The notes beneath the pieces were generated by a model. That model searched no databases, had not been told where the DNA came from, and was given only the letters and a program-made list of their open reading frames with translations. A program made the position numbers and the translations under genes. A DNA stretch of 40,726 nucleotides, taken from assembly GCF_024623785.1 (NCBI RefSeq), contig NZ_JANKBZ010000055.1:1-40726 (forward strand), written 5' to 3'. Below are positions 1 to 6,641 of this stretch, piece by piece. The first letter of the stretch is position 1. Every line of letters begins with the position of its first letter. Origin of the DNA: Archangium lipolyticum. GTDB lineage: Bacteria; Myxococcota; Myxococcia; Myxococcales; Myxococcaceae.

Positions 1-227
1 ACTCGCCTCCGCTTCGTCGGCTGCTCTTCTGGTGGGCAGCAGGTCGTCTCCAGCATGGTTGCTTGCTGTTACCTACTTTTCCCGTCACCTTATTCCGACC
101 AACCCTGCCATCGGACCAGTTGCTCGAGCTCGCGCCCGGACGCCGGCTCTCTTGGCTCCCCCAAACGGGGGCAGAGCCGAAGCCACGCGCGAGTCCTTCG
201 TGGGAGACACCGCCGAGCTCAAGAACC
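1..227. other. No gene recognised at left edge
   Basis: I see no reading frame here with recognisable protein character on either strand. It lies just beyond the stop codon of the dehydrogenase remnant that follows. It could hold further decayed sequence, but nothing supports a specific call. Confidence 0.4.
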
Positions 228-420
228 TCAGAAGGGCATCCGCTGGGACAGCCGCGCTGTCACCGCCTGGGACAGGTCGGGTGACAACCGTGCCAGCCAA
301 TCGATGAGATGATAATCGAGTCCGATGAGGACCCGGGCGGAGTTGCGCCGGATGCCTTGGACGATGCGGCTCGCGACCCGGCGGGTGGGAATGGAGCGGC
401 CGGTGATGAAGCGCGCCGCC
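228..420 (-). pseudogene. C-terminal remnant of a short-chain dehydrogenase (SDR)
   Basis: On the minus strand a stretch of about 60 residues ends at a TGA (228-230). It carries ASRIVQGIRRNSARVLIG followed by LDYHLIDWLARL. This matches the C-terminal tail usual in the acetoin-dehydrogenase-like SDR group, where a 'IxxGIRRNxARVLIGxDA' segment precedes a 'DxLxRLxP' helix. The Rossmann fold, the NAD(P) glycine motif and the YxxxK catalytic pair would lie upstream but are absent, because the preceding sequence is the LolA-like gene on the same strand, ending at 440. The fragment has no start codon or ribosome-binding site of its own. I read it as the 3' end of a gene whose first about 200 codons were deleted. 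The assignment rests on motif recall from a short segment. Confidence 0.55.
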
Positions 421-439
421 CGTAGATGGCGTCGTCGGC

Positions 440-1186
440 TCACTCGCCCAGGCTGCGAACCGAGAAGACGTCGTCGGCGATGGTCTCGTTCACCTTCCAG
501 CTCTTGCGGACAAGCCTGGTCCAATTGCCCCTGGTGTTGTCGACCATCTTGAGCTCGGTCGGGCTGCAGACGTTTCCCTCGCAGGTGTAATTGGAGCGGG
601 TCTCGGTCTTGATGTTCGTGCCCGCCGCGTTGGAGTACCGTAGCTCGCTCGGCAAGGTCTTGTCCTTGTTCACCGTGAGCTGGATCTTCGAGTACGTCGT
701 CGCCTGGCCGGCCCTGGGCGTGGCGATGAGCTTCCACTGCGTCGGCGTCTCCGAGGCGATCCGTCCGGTGTAGGCGCCGCTGTACGACGTCGTGGCCATG
801 TCGTCCTGGCTGAAGGCGAGGCCGAGGAAGCCCTGATCGGCGGTGTGGCTGGCGATGCGCCGGACCTTCCCGAAAGCGGGCAGGAAGACATACATTTGCG
901 TCGGAGAAATGATCAGGACCTTGGTCCCCTTCATGTCCGCGGGGGCGAGGAACTCGCCGAGCCTTTTGTCTCCCTTGAGCTTGACCGTCATCCCCAGCTT
1001 CCGCTCCGCCTTGCCGGGCTCCTGGTTGATGACCTCGTACTCGAAGGTCAGGGTCTTGGCGCGGTTCATGGCCGCGTCCATGGCGGCGAGCACCTTGTCA
1101 CCCGCCGCGTCGGCGCGGGCCGTGCCGCTCGCGGTGAGGGTCGCCGCGACAAGTGTCCCGAAAAAGACAGCCATCCATTTCATCAT
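440..1186 (-). CDS. LolA-like outer membrane lipoprotein-sorting family protein
   Basis: This 248-aa protein has a clear Sec signal peptide (MMKWMAVFFGTLVAATLTAS, cleavage near TARA/DAAG) and should be periplasmic. The mature part resembles the LolA-like 'outer membrane lipoprotein-sorting protein' family: an N-terminal helix with A-MDAAMNRAKTLTFEYE, then beta strands with GDKRLGEFLAP, DMKGTKVLI and a PTQMYVFLPAFGKVRRI segment. These proteins form a half-barrel that binds lipid or lipoprotein acyl chains, and in other bacteria often sit beside RND-type exporters; none is present here. The ATG at 1186 was chosen over upstream in-frame starts because AGCGAGGAGC lies just before it and the signal peptide begins there. 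It is divergent from the helicase gene. A strict LolA role is not shown: the family is broad and its substrate here is unknown. Confidence 0.75.
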   Translation of the reverse strand: MMKWMAVFFGTLVAATLTASGTARADAAGDKVLAAMDAAMNRAKTLTFEYEVINQEPGKAERKLGMTVKLKGDKRLGEFLAPADMKGTKVLIISPTQMYVFLPAFGKVRRIASHTADQGFLGLAFSQDDMATTSYSGAYTGRIASETPTQWKLIATPRAGQATTYSKIQLTVNKDKTLPSELRYSNAAGTNIKTETRSNYTCEGNVCSPTELKMVDNTRGNWTRLVRKSWKVNETIADDVFSVRSLGE

Positions 1187-1411
1187 CACTGCTCCTCGCT
1201 TCGAGCGGAGAGTGCCTGTGGGACCGCTCATCAACAACGGTTTCATGCTCCTCTCACCGATGGTCCGGGGCAACACGGTGCTCGGAGGCGTCGATCCGCG
1301 CACCACGCGGAAACATCTCCCCGGTCTCGTGTGCTGGAGAAGTCGCCGAGCCCGGCTTCCAGGTGGGCGAACCCCAGGGCGGAAGGCGTGGGTCGAGGTT
1401 AGAATCCGCCA
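1187..1411. promoter_or_regulatory. Divergent promoter region, LolA-like gene / helicase
   Basis: This 225-bp spacer separates two divergent genes. A -10-like TAGAAT (about 1399-1404) ends only 7 bases before the helicase ATG at 1412, with no purine-rich ribosome-binding site between them. The helicase transcript may therefore be nearly leaderless. No matching -35 box is convincing. On the minus side the LolA-like gene has a normal ribosome-binding site. Confidence 0.3.
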
Positions 1412-3754
1412 ATGAACTTCAGCCCATCCAGCCGGTCATCTGTCGTCGTGGCGGAGCTGGGGCCTACGAATACGGGGAAGACCCACCGTGCCATCGAGCG
1501 CATGCTCGAGCACGAAACGGGCATGATGGGGCTCCCACTCCGACTGCTCGCTCGTGAGGTCTACGACCGGGTGACCGCTCGCGTGGGCGAGGGGCGGGTC
1601 GCATTGATGACGGGTGAAGAGAAGCGCCTACCTCCTCGCCCCGATTACTGGATCTGCACGGTCGAGGCGATGCCGACCGATCGACCGGTCGACTTCCTCG
1701 CCGTGGATGAGATCCAGCTCGCCGCCCACCGGGAACGCGGGCACGTCTTCACCGATCGACTTCTCCATGCGCGTGGACGCCGGGAGACCTGGTTCCTCGG
1801 CGCGGACACGATGCGGCCGATGGTCCAGGCGCTCATCCCCCATGTATCGTTGAAGCGCGCGACCCGCCTGTCCCAGCTCCGCCATTCCGGGAGCCGGTCC
1901 CTGAAGAGCCTTCCTCCGCGCTCGGCCGTGGTCGCGTTCTCCGCGGACCGCGTGTACGAGCTAGCCGAGGCGTTGCGCCGGCTCCGGGGCGGTGTCGCCG
2001 TGGTGCTGGGAGCGCTCTCCCCGAGGACGCGCAATGCCCAGGTGGCGATGTACCAGGCCGGGGAGGTTCAGTACCTCGTGGCCACCGATGCCATCGGGAT
2101 GGGCCTGAACCTCGACCTCAACCACGTGGCCTTCGCGGCGCTCTCCAAGTTCGACGGTGCCGAGCAGAGGGAGCTCTTCCCGGACGAGCTGGCCCAGATC
2201 GCGGGCCGCGCGGGGCGCCACCTGAACGACGGGAGCTTCGGAACGCTGAACACGCTGCCCGAGCTGCATCCGCGAGTCGTGTCGGCCATCGAGTCCCATC
2301 GGTTCCCGTCGGTACGAAGTCTCATCTGGCGCAATGCGACGCTCGATTTCTCGAGCCCGGAGTCCCTGCTCGATTCGTTGTCGCGAGCACCGAACCACAG
2401 TGCCTTCGTCCGGGTGGAACGCGCGGACGACTTCGATGCGCTCAAGGAGCTCTCGCACGTTCCAGCCATTCGAGAGGTGGCCACCGACCGGGCCACGGTC
2501 GAGTTGCTGTGGCAGGTCTGCCAGATTCCGGATTTCCGCAAGGGGCTCTTCGGTCAGCACGTCGCGCTGTTGCGTGAGACCTTCCTTCAGCTCTCCGCGG
2601 GTGACGGGAAGCTGGAGCATGACTGGCTGGCCAGACAGGTGTCGCCGCTCGACGATGTTTCCGGAGACATCCACACGCTGATGGACCGGCTGGCCGCCAT
2701 CCGCATCTGGACGTACATCAGTCATCGTTCGAGCTGGATCCACGACGCGGAGCAGTGGCAGGAGCGCACCCGCCACATCGAGGACGCATTGGGTGACGCC
2801 CTTCACGAGCGGCTCGTGGAGCGCTTCGTTCAGCGGGCCGCACGCAGGAGCGCACGCCGCTTCGTGAGAGCCACCCCCCAAGCCGCCGCCGGGTCGGACA
2901 GCCCCTTCGCCAGGTTGGGGCTCCTGTTGGGGGAGGTGCCGGGCGCCACCGGTGCCGCGGTGACGGAGGAGCAGTTCGTCCAGCAGGTGGTCGACGCGAC
3001 GCATGAGGCCTTCCAGGTGGACGCGTTGGGAAACATCTCGTTCGAGGGGCAGCCGCTGGCCCGTCTGGTTCGCGGAAAGGACCGGCGCTCACCGCAGATC
3101 GCACTCACGGAGCCGGAGGTCTGGACCGGAGGCGCGAGGCGGCGGCTCGAGCGCCGTCTGGTGGCGCTGGCGCGGGACCTCGTCACCGAAGCCATGGGAG
3201 GCTTTCCGGCCGAGGCCCTCACCGGAGGGGATCGCTCCGCCGCGATGCGGGGACTCGCCTACCGCCTGGCCGAGGGGCTGGGCGTGATTACCCAGGGTGA
3301 GGCGCGCGAGCAGTGGCGGATCCTGGACGATGAGGCACGCGAGCGCTTGAGGGCACTGGGCGTCCGAGAGGGACAGCGATTCCTCTACGTCGCCGAGGCG
3401 CTCGCACCGCCCGCGCTCGAGCGGCGCTGCATGCTGACGGCGCTGTTCCTTCAGGTGCCCTCACCCAAGGGCGTTCCGCGAGAACCGGCTGTCGATGTCG
3501 CCGGGTTTGGCGGCCGGGACGCGCGAGCCTTCGGGTATGAGGTGTTCGGTACCGTGGCGTTGCGGCTCGATGTCGTCGAACGGCTCGGCGAGGCGCTGCG
3601 CCACCCGCAGGGTGCCCGGCAGGCGCACACGATCATGCAGGAGCTGCGTCTGGAGAACGGTGTTCGCGCACGGGTTCTGCGAGAGCTCGGAGGACGAGCC
3701 GCGGGCGTTCCGTTGAAGAGGAGGAGACGGCGGCGGCCGGCACGAAGTGCCTGA
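1412..3754 (+). CDS. SUV3-type ATP-dependent RNA helicase
   Basis: This 780-aa superfamily 2 helicase has the features of the SUV3 (mitochondrial degradosome helicase) group: Walker A GPTNTGKT (residues 17-24), a DEIQ Walker B box (99-102) in place of DEAD/DEAH, and motif VI QIAGRAGR (262-269). The segment VATDAIGMGLNL before motif VI is also typical. SUV3 proteins unwind structured RNA, and in mitochondria they work with an exoribonuclease; bacterial homologues occur mainly in alphaproteobacteria and some other groups. The C-terminal half (about residues 290-780) is mostly helical with no domain I can name, and it ends in a basic PLKRRRRRRP tail suited to nucleic-acid binding. The gene stands alone: a divergent gene upstream and a convergent DTW-domain gene 17 bp downstream. 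The RNA substrate is unknown. Confidence 0.88.
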   Translation: MNFSPSSRSSVVVAELGPTNTGKTHRAIERMLEHETGMMGLPLRLLAREVYDRVTARVGEGRVALMTGEEKRLPPRPDYWICTVEAMPTDRPVDFLAVDEIQLAAHRERGHVFTDRLLHARGRRETWFLGADTMRPMVQALIPHVSLKRATRLSQLRHSGSRSLKSLPPRSAVVAFSADRVYELAEALRRLRGGVAVVLGALSPRTRNAQVAMYQAGEVQYLVATDAIGMGLNLDLNHVAFAALSKFDGAEQRELFPDELAQIAGRAGRHLNDGSFGTLNTLPELHPRVVSAIESHRFPSVRSLIWRNATLDFSSPESLLDSLSRAPNHSAFVRVERADDFDALKELSHVPAIREVATDRATVELLWQVCQIPDFRKGLFGQHVALLRETFLQLSAGDGKLEHDWLARQVSPLDDVSGDIHTLMDRLAAIRIWTYISHRSSWIHDAEQWQERTRHIEDALGDALHERLVERFVQRAARRSARRFVRATPQAAAGSDSPFARLGLLLGEVPGATGAAVTEEQFVQQVVDATHEAFQVDALGNISFEGQPLARLVRGKDRRSPQIALTEPEVWTGGARRRLERRLVALARDLVTEAMGGFPAEALTGGDRSAAMRGLAYRLAEGLGVITQGEAREQWRILDDEARERLRALGVREGQRFLYVAEALAPPALERRCMLTALFLQVPSPKGVPREPAVDVAGFGGRDARAFGYEVFGTVALRLDVVERLGEALRHPQGARQAHTIMQELRLENGVRARVLRELGGRAAGVPLKRRRRRRPARSA

Positions 3755-3771
3755 CCTCCGTCCCAGGCGGC

Positions 3772-4344
3772 TCAGTTCAACGTCCCGCACTCGGCGATCC
3801 GCTGCACCCTGAGCGCGGCCAGTCGCTCCAGCGGCGCCGCCGCCTCCGGTCCCTCGAGCACCGCCACCGCGCGGGCGATGGCATCCAGGGTGGACATCCC
3901 GGACGGGTGCGTGGGATCGCGGAGCCGGAGCATCCCGGGCGCGGGCGGCGGCAACACCAGCCGGGGGAGTGCCCGCAGCGCGGGAAGCCGCTGGGTCATC
4001 CGCCGCGCCTGCGACCAGCTCGCGTCCAGCACCACCAACCGGCTCGGCATGGGGGCGTCCTGCGGCGCGGTGGGGCCATCGGGGTAGAGCAGCCAGGTGC
4101 CAGGCTCGGACAGCAGGGCGGTGTCGAATGACCCGGCCTGTACGCCATAGGTGAGCAGCTCGGCATTCGCGAGGGCCAACGCGGCCACCCGCCCGGTGTT
4201 GCTCTTCTTCGGAATCTCCACCACGTGCTGGAGGATGAGGAAACGGGTGCGCGTCTCCACCCGGGGGATCTCGGCACACAGGCACAGGTGCAACGGGAGG
4301 TTGCAGCGGAGACAGCGGGGCCTGGGGAAGACACGAGAAGACAT
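3772..4344 (-). CDS. DTW-domain protein, probable tRNA-uridine aminocarboxypropyltransferase
   Basis: This 190-aa cytoplasmic protein belongs to the DTW family. The founding activity of that family is SAM-dependent transfer of a 3-amino-3-carboxypropyl group to uridine in tRNA (acp3U). An N-terminal cysteine cluster, C11-x2-C14-x6-C21-x-C23 (CLRCNLPLHLCLC), is the usual metal site. The signature is LDASW (residues 106-110), a variant of the D-x-T/S-W box followed by SQARRM. The segment ILQHVVEIPKKSNTGR near residues 37-52 is also typical. The start at 4344 gives the cysteine cluster its normal distance from the N-terminus. Length and motifs are normal, so it is probably active. The tRNA position it modifies cannot be read from sequence. 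It is convergent with the helicase and divergent from the Cys-rich gene. Confidence 0.85.
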   Translation of the reverse strand: MSSRVFPRPRCLRCNLPLHLCLCAEIPRVETRTRFLILQHVVEIPKKSNTGRVAALALANAELLTYGVQAGSFDTALLSEPGTWLLYPDGPTAPQDAPMPSRLVVLDASWSQARRMTQRLPALRALPRLVLPPPAPGMLRLRDPTHPSGMSTLDAIARAVAVLEGPEAAAPLERLAALRVQRIAECGTLN

Positions 4345-4461
4345 CCTCTGGCATCCTGTTCCGGTGGCCGTGGGAAGAGAAGTGTTCGTTTCCGCTCCCA
4401 GGAGCGCCGCCCTGGCCTTCCAGTTGCGACCGGCATTCGACCCACGTATAGGGAAGGCACC

Positions 4462-4854
4462 GTGTCACTGGCTCTCCGCATCTTCACGCTCGCCCTTCTC
4501 CTCGGCTGGCAGGCCATCGCCAGCGGAGTAGGCTTGCCGCACTTCTGCCCGAAGCAGGCGAGGACGAGCACCGCCTGCCAGTGCCCACACGAAGAGAAGA
4601 AGGCTGAAAAGGCCTCGCACGACGAGAAGACGTTGCGGAAGGACTGCTGCGACGCGCTGGACCGGGACATCCCCGCGCCGGCCCTCGTGGACGTCTCCAG
4701 CCACGCCTCCCCGCTCGCGGTCCCACCGGCCCCGTCGGCGTGGCCCACCTCCAAGGCTCCCGAGAGTGGCAATCGCCTATCGCTCGCCCTCTGGGACACG
4801 CCCCAAGCCCAGGGGCCACCCGTCTTCCTCCGAGTCCGCTCGCTCCTCATTTGA
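4462..4854 (+). CDS. Small exported Cys/His-rich protein next to multicopper oxidase
   Basis: This 130-aa protein starts at GTG 4462, with GGAAGG just upstream and an immediate hydrophobic signal segment (SLALRIFTLALLLGWQAIAS). The mature part has a metal-site-like cluster HFCPKQ...ACQCPHEEKK...DCCDA, with four to five cysteines and histidines within about 45 residues. It ends in a proline-rich stretch and a hydrophobic tail (GPPVFLRVRSLLI). This layout resembles DUF2946-type small proteins that often accompany copper-handling genes in proteobacteria, but I do not claim family membership. The multicopper oxidase gene begins 157 bp downstream on the same strand, which suggests copper binding or transfer at the envelope. 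An upstream ATG extension is unlikely because it would overlap the divergent DTW gene. Confidence 0.6.
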   Translation: MSLALRIFTLALLLGWQAIASGVGLPHFCPKQARTSTACQCPHEEKKAEKASHDEKTLRKDCCDALDRDIPAPALVDVSSHASPLAVPPAPSAWPTSKAPESGNRLSLALWDTPQAQGPPVFLRVRSLLI

Positions 4855-5011
4855 GCTTTCCCGGCGCGCGCCGAGTGCCGCGCCGGACGGGAGAGGAGTG
4901 GCCCGGGGTGTTCGCGCCGCGCTGCCCCTCTTCCTCTCGAAAGCCTTGAGGGGCCGGGCACGCTTTTCCGCTCCGGCCAGCCAGTCCCTTCTGCCCTGGA
5001 GCTCGACTCAC

Positions 5012-6442
5012 GTGTTGACACCTTCCGGGTGCGCGCGGGCCTTCGCGGCCGCCGCATTCCTCCTCCTCTTTCCGCCCTCCTGCCAATCAGGAGGGAAGAA
5101 GCCGTCCCAGGCCGAGCGGGCCCTTCGCGAGTTCGCAGGCGCCTATCCGCTGGAGGCCCGTCCCCACGGCACGGTGCGCACCTTCGACCTCGTGGCCGAA
5201 CCTACCGAGGTGCCACTCATCGACGGCCAGTCCCTGCGCGTCTGGGCCTACAACGGCCAGGTGCCGGGGCCCCGGTTGCGCATCCGCCTGGGCGAGACGC
5301 TACGGGTCCGGTTCACCAACCGGCTGCCACAAGAGACGACCATCCACTGGCACGGCGTGAGGCTGCCCAACGCCATGGACGGCGTGCCCCACGCCACCCA
5401 GCCGCCGGTGCAGCCGGGAGAGACGTTCGTCTACGAGTTCACCCCGAAGGATGCCGGCACCTTCTGGTTCCACCCGCACGTGCGCAGCAGCGAGCAGGTG
5501 GAGCGCGGTCTCTATGGCGTGCTCATCGTCGAGGACGCCGAGCCGCCGCCCTACAGCCGCGACGTCGTGTGGGTCATCGACGATTGGCTGCTCGATGAGA
5601 CGCGGCAGATCTTCCCGCGCTTCAACACCCGGCATGACCTCGCGCATGACGGGCGGTGGGGCAACGTCATCACGGTGAACGGTCGGACCGACGAGGTGTT
5701 GCGCGTGCGCCCGGGCGAGCGCGTCCGCCTGCGCCTGCTCAATGCCTCGAATGGGCGCGTGGTGGCTCCGGACTTCTCGGGCCTCCACGCCAGGCTCATC
5801 GCGGTGGATGGGATGTACCTGCGAGCGCCCATCGACCCCTCGGGCTTCGAGCTCGCCCCCGGCAACCGCGTCGACATCGACCTCACCTTCAACCAGCTCT
5901 CGGGGGCGCCCCTTCGCATCTTCGACCGGTTCTACGCGCGTCAACCCAACCACCTGGCGGACATCGTGCTCGAAGGCGACGTGGTGGACACCCCGGCCTT
6001 TGGCTCGCCGGCACGCTCACACGTGCCCGACTGGAAGGTGGGGCTCGAGGTGCCGGAGCACCACACCTTCCGGTTGAATGCGCGGAGTGGAGGCCCCCTG
6101 GGTATCGAGTGGACCATCGACGGCAAGGCCTTCGCCGGGCATGCGCACGCACACGAACCGGGCCTGACGCTGAAGCAGGGCCGGTTCTACCGGCTGCGGT
6201 ACGTGAACGAGTCGGCGCGCCTGCACCCCATCCACCTGCACGGGATGTTCTTCCGGCTGCTCGCGCGCGATGGCGTGCCGGTGGAGGAGCCGTTCTTCCG
6301 CGACACCGTCCTCGTCCACGGACGCGAGGAGGTGGACATCGCGCTCGTCCCCACGGATGTCGGCAGTTGGATGATGCACTGCCATATCCTCGAACATGCC
6401 GAGGCCGGCATGATGACAATGATTGACGTCGAGAAGGAGTGA
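5012..6442 (+). CDS. Multicopper oxidase (CueO-like) lipoprotein
   Basis: This is a three-cupredoxin-domain multicopper oxidase with all four copper-ligand motifs (numbered from GTG 5012): HWH (112-114), HPH (154-156), HPIHLH (405-410) and HCHILEHAEAGM (456-467). The last motif supplies the type-1 Cys457 and axial Met467. Such enzymes oxidise Cu(I), phenols or metals with reduction of O2 to water and usually confer copper tolerance. I chose GTG 5012, preceded by CTGGAG, because it opens a lipoprotein signal sequence ending in FPPSC (Cys24). An upstream ATG (4766) would add 82 unrelated residues over the Cys-rich gene. There is no methionine-rich insert of the E. coli CueO type. The downstream membrane mini-gene begins 10 bp after the stop, so the two are probably co-transcribed. 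Confidence 0.9.
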   Translation: MLTPSGCARAFAAAAFLLLFPPSCQSGGKKPSQAERALREFAGAYPLEARPHGTVRTFDLVAEPTEVPLIDGQSLRVWAYNGQVPGPRLRIRLGETLRVRFTNRLPQETTIHWHGVRLPNAMDGVPHATQPPVQPGETFVYEFTPKDAGTFWFHPHVRSSEQVERGLYGVLIVEDAEPPPYSRDVVWVIDDWLLDETRQIFPRFNTRHDLAHDGRWGNVITVNGRTDEVLRVRPGERVRLRLLNASNGRVVAPDFSGLHARLIAVDGMYLRAPIDPSGFELAPGNRVDIDLTFNQLSGAPLRIFDRFYARQPNHLADIVLEGDVVDTPAFGSPARSHVPDWKVGLEVPEHHTFRLNARSGGPLGIEWTIDGKAFAGHAHAHEPGLTLKQGRFYRLRYVNESARLHPIHLHGMFFRLLARDGVPVEEPFFRDTVLVHGREEVDIALVPTDVGSWMMHCHILEHAEAGMMTMIDVEKE

Positions 6443-6451
6443 GAGGACCCC

Positions 6452-6619
6452 ATGGAAGTGATACTGGTCTCGTTGGTGGGAATCGTGGTGTTTGGTGGCT
6501 TCTTCCTCGTGTTGTGCCCGGAGTGGTGGAGCACGAGCCTGGGCACCCTCAAGGACAAGAAGCCGGAGAAGAAGGCGATGGATGCCGGGGATCCCGCGAG
6601 TCCCAAGGCAGATACCTGA
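6452..6619 (+). CDS. 55-aa single-pass membrane protein downstream of multicopper oxidase
   Basis: A short frame runs from ATG 6452 to TGA 6619, with GAGAGGACCCC directly upstream as ribosome-binding site and only 9 bases after the oxidase stop. The predicted protein has an N-terminal transmembrane helix (VILVSLVGIVVFGGFFLVLC), then PEWWST and a charged tail rich in Lys, Glu and Asp. No known family is apparent. The tight spacing, good ribosome-binding site and clear helix-plus-tail design argue for a real gene. It may anchor or assist the oxidase or the Cys-rich protein at the envelope, but that is inference. Its stop lies 22 bp from the convergent kinase gene's stop. Confidence 0.6.
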   Translation: MEVILVSLVGIVVFGGFFLVLCPEWWSTSLGTLKDKKPEKKAMDAGDPASPKADT

Positions 6620-6641
6620 GCCCTCCCCTCCTGGAGCAGGC

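Noticed and set aside
4225-4461. Upstream ATG extension of the Cys-rich protein
   Set aside because: It would place about 79 non-hydrophobic residues before an evident signal peptide and overlap the divergent DTW gene; GTG 4462 has its own ribosome-binding site.
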